DNA of 64,000 nucleotides from Streptomyces alboflavus (GCF_000716675.1 NZ_JNXT01000021.1:138559-202558), one strand, 5' to 3'. Positions 8,294-17,011 are shown, counted from the first letter of the stretch. Numbers and translations: made by a program. The notes: generated by a model not told the origin, from the letters alone.

Positions 8294-9481
8294 CTACCAT
8301 CGGACGCCCAGGTGGCGCCTGCTCCGCATGAGCATTCCCGGCTTCCACTCCCCCGGTGTGCCGTCCAGGGCGAGGTCCGGGCAGCGCTCCAGGAGCGAGC
8401 GGAGAGCGACTTTCCCCTCGATGCGGGCGAGCGGGGCGCCCAGGCAGAAGTGGATGCCGTGGCCGAAGGCCATGTGGCCCCGCGGAGCGCGGTGGATGTC
8501 GAAGTCGTCGGGGGCGGGGAAGCGGTCCGGGTCGCGGTCGGCCCCGGCGAGGGAGACGATGACGGCCGAGCCCGCCGGGATCACCGTGCCACCGATCTCG
8601 AAGGGCTCGGCGGCGAAGCGGTGCGTCGCGTTCGCCACCGGTCCCTCGTGGCGCAGGGCCTCCTCGACGGCGCCGTCCAGGAGGCCCATGTCGGCGCGCA
8701 GCTCGGCCAGCTGACCGGGGTGGGTGAGCAGCGCGTGCACGGCGCCGGCGATGAGGCTGACCGTCGTCTCGTGGCCCGCGACGAGCAGCAGGAAAGCCAT
8801 CGCGCGCAGTTCACCCGCCGAGAGCCGGTCGCCGTCCTCCGCCGTCGTGCGGATCAGGGCGCCGAGCAGGTCCTCGCCCGGGGCGGCCGCGCGCTTGGCC
8901 TCGATCAACGCGTCGAGGTAGGCGGCCATGTCCGCCAGGGCGGTGTTCCACACCTCCACGGTGGGCGGGGCGACGACGTCGTTCGACATCCTGCGGAACT
9001 CGGCGCGGTCGATGTCGGGAACGCCGAGGAGTTCGCAGATGACCGTCATGGGCAGGGGGAAGGCGAAGGCCTCGACGAGGTCGGCGCGGTCGCCCGCGGC
9101 GAGCATCTCGTCCAGGAGCCCTTCGGTGATCTCCTGGATCCGGGGGCGCAGGGCCTCGACGCGGCGGGCGGTGAACTCACGGGCGATGAGCTTGCGCAGC
9201 CGTGTGTGCTGGGGCGGGTCCGCCATCAGCAGGTTGGTGCCGAGCGCTTCCTCTTCGGGGAGCAGCACGCCCACGGTGGCCGCGGACTTGGCGAGGCGGG
9301 GGTCGGCGAGGGCCGCCCTCGCCTCTTCGTACCCGACGATCAGATAGAGGTCGTCGGCGTCGTCCGGAGGCGGGAAGCGGACGTGGTGGACCGGCCCGCG
9401 GGCGCGGAGGTCGGCGTAGACGCTGTAGGGGTCGGTGGTGAATCGGGCGCCGTACGCCGCGAGGTCGACGATGTCCGCCAT
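8294..9481 (-). CDS. Cytochrome P450 (class I bacterial, CYP105/107-like)
   Basis: 395-aa soluble monooxygenase. It has an intact oxygen-activation helix (LLLVAGHETTV, the A-G-x-E-T motif), K-helix EALR (ExxR) and heme loop FGHGIHFCLG with the thiolate Cys. Length matches Streptomyces P450s. It is co-directional with a thioesterase 10 bp downstream and there is no ferredoxin next to it, so electrons must come from elsewhere. It is about 12 kb from the NRPS genes and separated by a two-component system, so I do not assign it to that cluster. Substrate unknown. Confidence 0.92.
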   Translation of the reverse strand: MADIVDLAAYGARFTTDPYSVYADLRARGPVHHVRFPPPDDADDLYLIVGYEEARAALADPRLAKSAATVGVLLPEEEALGTNLLMADPPQHTRLRKLIAREFTARRVEALRPRIQEITEGLLDEMLAAGDRADLVEAFAFPLPMTVICELLGVPDIDRAEFRRMSNDVVAPPTVEVWNTALADMAAYLDALIEAKRAAAPGEDLLGALIRTTAEDGDRLSAGELRAMAFLLLVAGHETTVSLIAGAVHALLTHPGQLAELRADMGLLDGAVEEALRHEGPVANATHRFAAEPFEIGGTVIPAGSAVIVSLAGADRDPDRFPAPDDFDIHRAPRGHMAFGHGIHFCLGAPLARIEGKVALRSLLERCPDLALDGTPGEWKPGMLMRSRRHLGVRW

Positions 9482-9565
9482 GCGGGTCCCCTTCGGTTGC
9501 CGTACTCCCTCAACGCGCGGGCGGACCGGCCGGGTTCCCCCCTCCCACCCGGCCCGGGAACCGGC

Positions 9566-10234
9566 TCACTCCTCGTTGAGCAGCCCCGCGTCATGGACGA
9601 GCAGCGCGATCTGCACCCGGTTGTTGAGGTCGAGCTTGGTCAGGACGCGGGAGACGTGGGCCTTCACCGTGGCCACGCTCAGGTACAGCTCGGCGGCGAT
9701 GTCCGCGTTGGACGCCCCCTTGCCCACGGCGACGGCGACCTCACGCTCCCGGTCGCCGAGCACATCGAGCCGGTCGAGGGCGCGCCGCCGCCGGTCGAGT
9801 TCGGGCCCGCCCCCGGCCACCTGCGAGATCAGCTGCTGCGTCACGCTGGGCGAGAGCACCGGCTCGCCCGCGGCCACCGCGCGTACCGCCGCCACGATCT
9901 CGGCGGGCGCGGTGTCCTTCAGGACGAACCCGGCGGCCCCGGCCCGCAGCGCCCGCAGCACCTGCTCGTCGGCGTGGAAGGTGGTGAGCACGACGACCTC
10001 GGGGGCGTCGGGCCGCTTGCGCAGGGCCTCGGTGGCGGCGAGCCCGTCCATCGTCGGCATCCGGATGTCCATCAGGACGACGTCGGGCCTCACCTCCGCG
10101 ACGAGGGCCGCGACCTCGCTGCCGTCGCCCGCCTCCCCCACGATCTCGATGTCGTCGGCGCCGCCGAGCATGAAGGAAAGACCGGCGCGGACCAGCGGGT
10201 CGTCGTCGACGAGCAGCAGCCTGATCGGTGTCAT
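9566..10234 (-). CDS. NarL/FixJ-family response regulator
   Basis: 222 aa. Receiver domain with acidic pocket DDD (10-12), phosphoacceptor D56 in VVLMDIRMPTMDG, T/S in VVLTTF and Lys in FVLKDTA. The C-terminal LuxR-type HTH is about residues 155-215 (LGDREREVAVAVGKGASNADIAAELYLSVATVKAHVSRVLTKL). The start is ATG 10234; the longer open frame is a shadow of the next gene. Its likely partner is the histidine kinase at 13.0-14.3 kb, transcribed in the same direction but separated by two genes for exported proteins. Confidence 0.92.
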   Translation of the reverse strand: MTPIRLLLVDDDPLVRAGLSFMLGGADDIEIVGEAGDGSEVAALVAEVRPDVVLMDIRMPTMDGLAATEALRKRPDAPEVVVLTTFHADEQVLRALRAGAAGFVLKDTAPAEIVAAVRAVAAGEPVLSPSVTQQLISQVAGGGPELDRRRRALDRLDVLGDREREVAVAVGKGASNADIAAELYLSVATVKAHVSRVLTKLDLNNRVQIALLVHDAGLLNEE

Positions 10235-10284
10235 GCGCCTACCGTAACCAGCCTCGCGGGCCCCCTCGGCACGCCCCGGCCCGC

Positions 10285-11610
10285 TCACGTCGGGAGCCTC
10301 AGGCGCAGCGGCCCGCAGCCGATGCGGTCGGCCTCGGCGGCGATGTAGCGCGGCATGAGCCTGCGGATGTCGGCGGCCCGGCCGCCGCCGTCCGAACGGA
10401 TGAGGAAGGTGACGTCGCCGGTCTGGCAGGAGGCCTGGTACAGCGCCATGTCCTCGCGCAGGAAGCCGCGCCCCCGCACCTGGTCCTTGGTGTCTCCCTC
10501 GGCCGTGATCCGGCGGCCGCCCTCGAAGGAGAGCCCCTCGTAGAGCGCGGCGAGCCGGGAGTTCTCGACCGTCATCAGGCGCAGTTTCGGATGCCCGAAC
10601 AGGACGTCCCGGTCGCAGGTCCGCACGGGTCCGCCGCCGCTGCTCACCATGGGGCGCTCGTAGCTGCTGCTCTCGCGCGAGCCGGGCAGCCTGAGCCCCT
10701 TGACGCCGCAGAACGCGTCCGGCTTCTCGTCGAGGAACCGCGCGGGGGCGGCGAGGCGGTCGGTGGGGTCGGGGAGGTCGCTGTCGCAGCCCTGGTCGGC
10801 CATGTAGTGGTTGACGAGCTTGACGACGGCGCGGGCGAGCCGGGCGCGTTCGTCGGGGTCGACGGCGTCGCGGTACGTCGTCCAGCCCGCCTCCATGTCG
10901 ACGACGAGCGGGCCGTCCCGGTCGGGGGTGCGGCCCACGCAGCCCTCCGGTACGGCGAGCCACGCGCGCGTGTCCGACACCATGCCGAGCAGCCCGCCGC
11001 CCAGGGGCGTCATCCGCGCGGACAGGTACTCGTCGGCCCACACGTCGCGATCGCCGCCGAACCGGGTGTCGAGCCGGTGCAGCTGGGCGCGGACGCGGTG
11101 GCCGCGCGGCGACCGCAGCTCGCACCGCCCCGAAGGACCGTCCGACGCGATGCGGTCGTACCCGATGTCCATCTGGGAGTACTCGATGTCCCGCTTGCCG
11201 TGGAACAGGTCCGCCACGTCGTCCTCGTCGAGCGCGCCCCAGCAGGCCTGCTCCCGCTCGAACGGCCCCGCCTCGACCTGCCAGGCCACGAGCGTCCCGC
11301 CGAGCAGCGCCCCCGCGACCGCGGCGGCGACGGCCCGCCGACGGTGCCCTCGGCTGAGACGGCGCAGACTGCGCCAGTGCCACCAGGGCGGCGGGGCAGC
11401 GGCGATGGCGGCGGCGAGCACGCCGAGGGGCTTGTCCGCGGGGGCGGCGGGGGCGCCGTCGGTGGGCGCGCCGTCGGTGGGCGCGCCCACAGCGCCGTCG
11501 CCCTTCGCGGCGTTCACCGTGAGCGCGGCTCCCTCGGCGTCCGTGCCCTCGGCGTCCGTGTCCTCCGCGCCCTTGACGCCCTTGTTCATGGCCCTGTCCA
11601 TGTCACTCAT
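10285..11610 (-). CDS. Single-TM exported protein, paralogue 1
   Basis: 441 aa from ATG 11610, which overlaps the stop of paralogue 2 (ATGA). The N-terminal 80 residues are cytoplasmic, Ala/Pro/Asp-rich with a TDGAP duplication. A WWHWRSLRRLSRGHRRR juxtamembrane segment is followed by one TM helix (AVAAAVAGALLGGTLVAW). The large extracytoplasmic part begins EREQACWGALDEDDVADLF and contains several conserved Cys (SGRCELRSPRGH, QGCDSD, AFCGVKG, ASCQTGD, RIGCGP), suggesting disulfides. It shares CWGA, SPRG and Cys spacing with paralogue 2. I do not recognise a named domain. Its place between kinase and regulator genes suggests a sensory or stress-related envelope role. Confidence 0.75.
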   Translation of the reverse strand: MSDMDRAMNKGVKGAEDTDAEGTDAEGAALTVNAAKGDGAVGAPTDGAPTDGAPAAPADKPLGVLAAAIAAAPPPWWHWRSLRRLSRGHRRRAVAAAVAGALLGGTLVAWQVEAGPFEREQACWGALDEDDVADLFHGKRDIEYSQMDIGYDRIASDGPSGRCELRSPRGHRVRAQLHRLDTRFGGDRDVWADEYLSARMTPLGGGLLGMVSDTRAWLAVPEGCVGRTPDRDGPLVVDMEAGWTTYRDAVDPDERARLARAVVKLVNHYMADQGCDSDLPDPTDRLAAPARFLDEKPDAFCGVKGLRLPGSRESSSYERPMVSSGGGPVRTCDRDVLFGHPKLRLMTVENSRLAALYEGLSFEGGRRITAEGDTKDQVRGRGFLREDMALYQASCQTGDVTFLIRSDGGGRAADIRRLMPRYIAAEADRIGCGPLRLRLPT

Positions 11611-12860
11611 CGACGGCCCCCCTCCGCGTCGGTGGTCGGCGCGACCGGTGCGCAGCCGAGGCGCCGCGCCACCGCGTTGGTGAACGTGGCGAAGTAGTCG
11701 GACGTGGCCCCCGTGGGCGTGCCCAGCAGCAGGAACGCCGTGGGGCGCCCGGCGCACTCGGCGCGCACGAAGCGCCGGTCGGCGGCGAAGTCACCGGTGC
11801 CCCGCCAGCCCTTCGCGGGCGCCTCGGTCGTGGCCACGCCGTCCAGGAGGCGCGTGAGCCGGGGCTCACGCACCATCACGGCGTCGAACAGCGGCTGGTC
11901 GCTGCGCTCCCCCAGGCGCACGGAGCGGGCGATCCGCGCCGAGCAGGACTGGAGGTCCTCATTGACCGCGCCGACCTGGTACACCAGGCGCATCGCGGTC
12001 TCCTTGGTGAGGTCGGCGCGGACGTCGAGGCCGGGGATGCGGCAGACGGGGCCGCGGGAGAAGGTGTCCGCGCGCTCGGGCAGCTCGGGCAGCACCGAGG
12101 TGACGCGCAGCGGCTCGGCTCCGGCGCAACCGGCGGCCTTCATCCCCTTGTTGGCGGCGGCGACGAGGAGCTCGGCGACGTCCTGGGAGCCCCCGAGGTC
12201 GGGGACGTCGGGCACCCTGTCGTCGTCGGCCGCCTCCTCGTGGGCGTCGAGGGTGACGGCGGTCGGCCGCCCGTCGCGGGCGTCGCAGCGCTCGGGCAGG
12301 ACGAGGATGCCGTGGTTGCCGTCCGCGGCGCCGGGCAGACCGCCCGGCAGGGGCATCGCGCGGTCGGCGAGATAGCCGCCGAGCCAGCTGACGCGTTGGC
12401 CCGCGGACTTGGGCGGCGGGCCGTACCGCACGCGGACGGTGGTGCGCTGCCGGTCCTTGTCGCCGTCGCTGAACGTGTGGCTGGACGCGACCGTGAGCCG
12501 GCACTCGCCGCGCGGCGAGCCGGGCGTCGGCGCGGTCCCCGTGGACGTACGGCTGCGGCCGTCGTCGCCTTCGAAGCCCTCGTCGCCGAGGACACCGGGC
12601 CCGCTGTCCTGCTCCCAGGCGCCCCAGCAGTACTGGTCCCGGCCGTCGAAGGGCCAGGTGTCCGTGGCCCAGGTGCCGAGGCCGCCCGCGAGCAGCGCGA
12701 CGGCGAGGCCGGTGGCGACGGCGCCGCGCCGCGTCCGGACGAACCGCCGTACTCGCGCGAGCCGTTGGGCGTCCGCGCCGTGCGTCCGGTCCGCCCCGCT
12801 GTCCCCCGGTATGTCCCCCGGCGCACCGCCGGACGACCCCACTGGACTCTCCCCCGTCAC
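11607..12860 (-). CDS. Single-TM exported protein, paralogue 2
   Basis: 417 aa. A cytoplasmic Gly/Asp-rich tail, a basic RLARVRRFVRTRRGAVATG stretch and one TM helix (GLAVALLAGGLGTWAT) lead to an extracytoplasmic domain starting DTWPFDGRDQYCWGAWEQDS. Conserved Cys positions match paralogue 1 (RGECRLTV, PERCDARDG, AAGCAGAEP, GPVCRIPG, QSCSAR, RAECAGR, RLGCAPV). A decayed copy of the same gene pair lies at 17.15-17.78 kb. The family is unnamed to me. It is 143 bp downstream of the histidine kinase gene and coupled to paralogue 1. Confidence 0.75.
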   Translation of the reverse strand: MTGESPVGSSGGAPGDIPGDSGADRTHGADAQRLARVRRFVRTRRGAVATGLAVALLAGGLGTWATDTWPFDGRDQYCWGAWEQDSGPGVLGDEGFEGDDGRSRTSTGTAPTPGSPRGECRLTVASSHTFSDGDKDRQRTTVRVRYGPPPKSAGQRVSWLGGYLADRAMPLPGGLPGAADGNHGILVLPERCDARDGRPTAVTLDAHEEAADDDRVPDVPDLGGSQDVAELLVAAANKGMKAAGCAGAEPLRVTSVLPELPERADTFSRGPVCRIPGLDVRADLTKETAMRLVYQVGAVNEDLQSCSARIARSVRLGERSDQPLFDAVMVREPRLTRLLDGVATTEAPAKGWRGTGDFAADRRFVRAECAGRPTAFLLLGTPTGATSDYFATFTNAVARRLGCAPVAPTTDAEGGRR

Positions 12861-13003
12861 GTTCTTCGCCCTCCGAACTCTCCGTGGTGTGGCGGCTGAT
12901 CGTACAGAAGGTGTGCGGAAGCGAAGTCACCAGGTCGCCAGGTCCACGACAGCCTCGCCATCAGGCGGGCGACAGGGCCGCCGCCCCGGCGAAGGACCGG
13001 CCG

Positions 13004-14278
13004 TCAGGCCCAGGGCAGCCAGGCCTCCACCACGAAGCTCCCGCCGGGACCGCCGCCGTGGGTGAGCCGGCCGCCCGCGAGCGCGGCGCGTTCGGTGAGG
13101 CCGATGAGGCCCTGGCCGGAGCCGGGCACCTGCGGCACCTCGCCGGGGGGCGGCGGATTGCGCACGGACAGGGTGAGGCCCTCGCCGGGCGCGCCCGCGA
13201 CGGCGACGGTGACCTCGGCGCCGGGCGCGTGCTTGCGGGCGTTGGTCAGGCCTTCCTGGGCGATGCGGTACGCGGTGCGGCCGACGGCGGCGGGCACGGT
13301 CTCCGGGTCGGGGACGCGCAGGTCGAGGACGACCTTCATGCCGGCTTCCCGGGACTCGGCGACGAGCGTGTCGAGGGCGGCGAGGGTGGGCTGCGGCCGC
13401 CCCGAAGCGTCCGCGTCGCCGCCGCGCAGGACGCCGATGACCTGCCGCAGGTCCTGCAGGGCCTCGTGCGCGCTCTCCCGGATGACCCCGGCCGCCCGCG
13501 CGACCTCCTCACGGGGCGCGTCGGGCCGGAACTCCAGGGCGCCCGCGTGCACGCTGAGCAGGGTGAGGCGGTGGGCGAGGACGTCGTGCATCTCGCGGGC
13601 GATGGCCTCGCGGGCGAGCTGCTGGGCCTTCTCGGCGCGCAGCGCGGCCTCGTTCTCGGCGCGCCGGGCACGGTCGCGCAGGGCGAGCAGGAGCTGGCGC
13701 CGGGAGCGGACGAACATGCCCCAGGCGACGGTGGTCGCGGCGAACAGCGAGGTGAGGACGATCGAGAGGACGTAGGGCAGGTCCGGGTCGGGCCGCCACC
13801 AGTAGAAGGGCACCATCAGCGCCACGGCGGCGCCGACGAGCCAGGCGGAGTACTTCCAGGGCCGGTGCACGGCGATCGTGAAGTAGGCGACGAGGGCCGC
13901 GCCGCCCGCGGTGTTGGACAGCAGGCTGACGGCGACCATCGCGACGGCGAACCCCACCGGCCAGCGCCTGCGCAGCCACACCCCGGCGCAGGCGAGCGCG
14001 CCGAGCAGATGGTCGAGCGCGGCCCAGCCGTCGGAGACGGTGGGGTTGTGCTGCACCTCGTCGCTGATGACCAGGCCGAGGAAGACGGCGATCAGGAAGC
14101 AGGCGAAGTCGACCATCCAGTCGCGCACGGTCCGCTTGTACCGCCCGGTCCTGCCGGTGGCCCGGTCCGGATCGAGCTCGGCGGCGACCGCCGAGGGCAG
14201 GAACCACTGCCTGCGGGCCACGGGCTCCGCCCCGGCCGCGACGTCTGGCGTGCCCGCGGGCTCCGTACGACTCTTCAC
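13004..14278 (-). CDS. Sensor histidine kinase (HisKA_3, NarL-type partner)
   Basis: 424-aa membrane kinase. After a 50-residue cytoplasmic head come about five or six hydrophobic helices (DFACFLIAVFLGLVIS to YVLSIVLTSLFAATTVAWGM). A coiled-coil-like linker RRAENEAALRAEKAQQLARE leads to the phosphoacceptor His near residue 230 in AREMHDVLAHRLTLL. A HATPase_c domain closes the protein (IAQEGLTNARKHAP N-box; GSGQGLIGLTERAALAGG G-boxes). There is no sizeable extracellular sensor loop, so signal may come through the membrane or through the two exported proteins encoded next. Confidence 0.92.
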   Translation of the reverse strand: MKSRTEPAGTPDVAAGAEPVARRQWFLPSAVAAELDPDRATGRTGRYKRTVRDWMVDFACFLIAVFLGLVISDEVQHNPTVSDGWAALDHLLGALACAGVWLRRRWPVGFAVAMVAVSLLSNTAGGAALVAYFTIAVHRPWKYSAWLVGAAVALMVPFYWWRPDPDLPYVLSIVLTSLFAATTVAWGMFVRSRRQLLLALRDRARRAENEAALRAEKAQQLAREAIAREMHDVLAHRLTLLSVHAGALEFRPDAPREEVARAAGVIRESAHEALQDLRQVIGVLRGGDADASGRPQPTLAALDTLVAESREAGMKVVLDLRVPDPETVPAAVGRTAYRIAQEGLTNARKHAPGAEVTVAVAGAPGEGLTLSVRNPPPPGEVPQVPGSGQGLIGLTERAALAGGRLTHGGGPGGSFVVEAWLPWA

Positions 14279-14457
14279 CCGACAAATCTACGCACCGTAC
14301 GGCGCCGCACCCGGCCCCCGAACGTGATCATCGACGAAAGTCGGAGCGTCCGAGACTTTGGGCGCACGGGCCGGGCGCCGGTGTGCGCCTTGGGACGGGC
14401 GAGGCCGCGCCCCGCGGCCGATGTGCGCGCGGGGCCGCGGGACGAGGCTGTTGTGCC

Positions 14458-14664
14458 ATGAAACAGCTGCTGGAGTTTCTCGGTGTGATCCTGCTGATCC
14501 AGGGCGCGGTGGGCCTGTTGAACGAGCTCACCGGCTGGCTCGGCGGGTGGGGCGCGGTACAGCACCTGGCCTTCGTCGACGGCTACGAGCTGTACCTGAG
14601 CATCGCGATGATCGTCCTCGCGTGCGCGCTCTTCGCCGCGGCGGAGAGCCGCAGGTTCGGCTGA
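14458..14664 (+). CDS. Small two-TM membrane protein, 68 aa
   Basis: ATG 14458; MKQLLEFLGVILLIQGAVGLLNELTGWLGG and then LYLSIAMIVLACALFAAAESRRFG give two hydrophobic helices separated by about 20 residues, with a basic C-terminus. Codon bias fits Streptomyces coding DNA. Divergent from the histidine kinase; the 179-bp spacer must hold both promoters. Function not recognised. Confidence 0.7.
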   Translation: MKQLLEFLGVILLIQGAVGLLNELTGWLGGWGAVQHLAFVDGYELYLSIAMIVLACALFAAAESRRFG

Positions 14665-14710
14665 GCCCGGGCGCGCGCCCCGGCCCGGCCGGGCCCCGCC
14701 CCGAACGTGA

Positions 14711-15136
14711 TCAGCAGCCGCGGTCGACGAGGTCGAACGAACGGTAGTGGTCGGCGGTGTAGTAGTCCTCCTGCTGGGACTCACCGGTGACGATGCGGCG
14801 CGCGCCCCGGTTCGGGGAGCCCGGCGTCTTGACGGTGTACTCGTGGTAGTAGCCGTTGTTCTGCTGGGGCAGGATGCCTTCCCTGTTCTGGAAGACGGTG
14901 CCGTCCTGCGGGTACGGGAACGGGCCGCCCCGCTCGATCAGTTCGAGCGTGTCGTGCGCCTGGGACGGCAGGTCGGAGTAGCAGATCTCGCCTACGGCGG
15001 CGGCCGAGAGCCCGGCGGGCGCGACGGCGGCGACCGTGCGGGGGGCCGCGGTGTCCGCGGTGGCGGTGACGGAGCCGCCGACGAGCAGGGCGGCGGCGAG
15101 GGCAGTGACACTGAGGATCCGTGGGGGGATTCGCAT
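14711..15136 (-). CDS. Secreted guanyl-specific ribonuclease (RNase Sa / N1-T1 family)
   Basis: 141-aa pre-protein. The signal peptide (about 1-28) ends near TATADTA. The mature part aligns with Streptomyces RNase Sa: PFPYPQDGTVFQNRE, GYYHEYTVKTPG, RRIVTGE, EDYYTADHY. By that alignment catalytic Glu is E99, phosphate-binding Arg are R110 and R114, and catalytic His is H130; C52 and C141 would form the single disulfide. It cleaves RNA 3' of guanosine outside the cell. No barstar-like inhibitor gene is visible nearby. About 100 bp upstream hold two palindromes. Confidence 0.93.
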   Translation of the reverse strand: MRIPPRILSVTALAAALLVGGSVTATADTAAPRTVAAVAPAGLSAAAVGEICYSDLPSQAHDTLELIERGGPFPYPQDGTVFQNREGILPQQNNGYYHEYTVKTPGSPNRGARRIVTGESQQEDYYTADHYRSFDLVDRGC

Positions 15137-15160
15137 GCCCCCAGGATGACGCGCGTAGAG

Positions 15161-15209
15161 GTTGATGTGTCAACGTCAAGTGCATCGAATTTTCCGGAAG
15201 TTAACTTCC
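15161..15209. promoter_or_regulatory. Two palindromes upstream of the RNase gene
   Basis: GTTGA-TGTG-TCAAC (15161-15174) and the perfect 14-mer GGAAGTTAACTTCC (15196-15209) lie in the 103-bp gap between the RNase and DHFR-like genes. TTGACG and TTGACA -35-like hexamers for the RNase gene overlap the first palindrome, so it could be an operator. Confidence 0.45.
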
Positions 15210-15239
15210 TCCCCGGAGCCCTCACAGTGCCGCCGCGCG

Positions 15240-15848
15240 TCAGTAACTGCCGTATTCCGGGCGGCCGTCGCGCTCGTAGCTGTTGATGGCGACACCCCTG
15301 GACGTCGTACGCGAGCCCGTGTGCCGGAACGCGGTGGGCAGGGCGCCGTCCGCGAAGAAGCGCTTGCCGGTACCGAGGACCACGGGGAACGTCAGCAGAT
15401 GGAGCGTGTCGATCAGTTCGTGCTCCAGGAGGGACTGCGCGAGGCCCGCGCTGCCGTGCACTTGGAGCTCGCGGCCCGGCCGCTCCTTGAGCGCGGTGAC
15501 GTCCTTGACCAGGTCCTCGCGGCCGATGATCTCGGTGCCCTGCCAGTCGGCGCCGGTCAGCGTGGTGCTCGCGACGTACTTCGGCAGGGAGTTCAGGCGG
15601 GAGGCGATGGGGTCGGCGGGGTCAGTCATCTTCGGCCAGTACGAGGCGAAGATGTCGTACGTCCCGCGCCCGAGTAGGAAGGCGTCCGCCCGGTCGAAGA
15701 CCTCCGTGACGAACGCGATGAAGCCCTCGTCCCCGTAGGGGAACGACCAGCCGCCGTGCGTGAAGCCGCCGCTGGTGTCCTCCTCCGGGCCGCCCGGGCC
15801 CTGGATGACGCCGTCGAGGGTGAGGAACTGGGTGAGCGTGATCTTCAT
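15240..15848 (-). CDS. Dihydrofolate reductase / RibD C-terminal-like reductase
   Basis: 202-aa protein of the RibD_C/DHFR-like family (YwjB/YyaP type). MKITLTQFLTLDGVIQGPGG is the family's N-terminal strand and substrate loop; FLLGRGTYDIFASYWP and LQVHGSAGLAQSLLEHELID and the VVLGTGKRFF ending are typical. Such proteins are predicted NADPH reductases of unknown substrate and are not usually the housekeeping DHFR. ATG 15848; stop 15240. It lies upstream of the RNase gene in the same direction. Confidence 0.85.
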   Translation of the reverse strand: MKITLTQFLTLDGVIQGPGGPEEDTSGGFTHGGWSFPYGDEGFIAFVTEVFDRADAFLLGRGTYDIFASYWPKMTDPADPIASRLNSLPKYVASTTLTGADWQGTEIIGREDLVKDVTALKERPGRELQVHGSAGLAQSLLEHELIDTLHLLTFPVVLGTGKRFFADGALPTAFRHTGSRTTSRGVAINSYERDGRPEYGSY

Positions 15849-16064
15849 GGTGTGACCTCTCGGGACGGCCGCGGCGCCCGCGGCGTGGTCTTCCTTGTAC
15901 TCACCTACTCAGACCGCCACCCGCCCCGAAAGTCATCGGCGCCCCCAGCATCCCCTCCCCCGCACCTCGCCCCCGGCATCCCCGTCCGTTTACCGCCAGC
16001 CGCCGCCCGTGCCCGCGGCTTTGATGGAACACGTCGAAGCGGTTGAAGCCGCAAGCACTTTTCC

Positions 16065-16110
16065 CGAACGCATTCCGCGAACGAATTCCGCGGACGAATT
16101 CCGAGAACGA
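16065..16110. repeat. 13-bp tandem repeats before the SDR gene
   Basis: CGAACGCATTCCG (16065), CGAACGAATTCCG (16078), CGGACGAATTCCG (16091) and a partial fourth copy (AGAACGA, 16104). They sit just before the SDR ribosome site and start, so they are either transcribed leader or operator sites for an unseen regulator. Confidence 0.75.
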
Positions 16111-16122
16111 AGAGGTACGGAC

Positions 16123-16863
16123 ATGTCTTCTCTGACCGGCAAGACGGCTCTGGTCACCGGCGGCAGCCGCGGCATCGGCGCGGCGACGGCCCTGCGGCTC
16201 GCCCAGGAGGGCGCCGACGTGGCCGTCACCTACGTCCAGGGCGAGGACGCCGCCCGCGAGGTCGTCGCCAAGATCGAGTCGATGGGGCGGCGCGGGTTCG
16301 CGATCCGCGCCGACGCGGCCGACGCCGGGGACGCCGCGGGCGCCGTGGAGCGGGCCGCCGACGACCTCGGCGGCCTGGACATCCTCGTCAACAACGCCGG
16401 CGCGGGGGTGCTCGGGCCCGTCGGGGACCTCGCCCTCGCCGATGTCGACCGGGTGCTCGCCGTGAACGTGCGCGGGGTGTTCCTCGCCTCCCAGGCGGCG
16501 GCCGGGCTGATGCGGCGTGGTGGGCGCATCGTGTCCATCGGCTCCTGCATCGTGCAGCACGTGCCCGGGGCCGGCGCCACGCTGTACGCCACCAGCAAGG
16601 CCGCGCTCGTCGGGCTCACCAAGGCGTTCGCCCGCGAGCTCGGTGAGCGCGGGATCACCGTGAACCTGGTCCATCCCGGGCCCATCGACACCGACATGAA
16701 CCCCGCCGACGGGCCCTACGCCGAGGCGCAGGCCGCCGGGACGGCGCTCGGGCGCTATGGCTCCGCCGGGGAGGTGGCTTCCGCGGTGGCGTACTTGGCC
16801 GGGGGTGAGGCGGCGTATGTGACGGGGGCGGAGTTTTCGGTGGACGGGGGGCATGCGGCGTAG
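16123..16863 (+). CDS. Short-chain dehydrogenase/reductase (SDR, FabG-like)
   Basis: 246-aa NAD(P)-dependent oxidoreductase. Cofactor motif TGGSRGIG (13-20), structural NNAGAG, catalytic Ser in SIGSCIV, YATSK with the Tyr and Lys, and VHPGPIDTDMN typical of classical SDRs. The start is ATG 16123 after GAAGAGG; the longer open frame runs through the tandem repeats. It faces a relic of the allantoicase C-terminus. A strongly deleted homologue faces the intact allantoicase at 59.7 kb, so this gene and that relic mark two copies of the same junction. Substrate unknown. Confidence 0.9.
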   Translation: MSSLTGKTALVTGGSRGIGAATALRLAQEGADVAVTYVQGEDAAREVVAKIESMGRRGFAIRADAADAGDAAGAVERAADDLGGLDILVNNAGAGVLGPVGDLALADVDRVLAVNVRGVFLASQAAAGLMRRGGRIVSIGSCIVQHVPGAGATLYATSKAALVGLTKAFARELGERGITVNLVHPGPIDTDMNPADGPYAEAQAAGTALGRYGSAGEVASAVAYLAGGEAAYVTGAEFSVDGGHAA

Positions 16864-16913
16864 TCGGTGCCGGAGCCGGACGGGCTGAAGAGGGGCGGGC
16901 GGGTGGGATATCC

Positions 16914-16961
16914 AGCCCCTCCGGCGTTTGAGGAGTGGGGGTCTGGGGGCAGAGCCCCCAG
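16914..16961. repeat. Streptomyces intergenic repeat with hairpin (probable SDR terminator)
   Basis: AGCCCCTCCGGCGTTTGAGG (16914-16933) is the inverted form of the element repeated at 63.70 and 63.83 kb. It is followed by an 8-bp perfect stem CTGGGGGC (16943-16950) / GCCCCCAG (16954-16961) with a 3-nt loop, a likely factor-independent terminator for the SDR gene. Confidence 0.65.
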
Positions 16962-17011
16962 CTTCGGGAAGGGGCGGGATCGGGGAAGGCCCCGTAGGGC
17001 TCCGCCTCAGC

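Noticed and set aside
8294..9481. Assigning the left P450 and thioesterase to the NRPS cluster
   Set aside because: They are separated by a two-component operon, an RNase, a reductase, an SDR and pseudogenes, and nothing links them to the peptide pathway.
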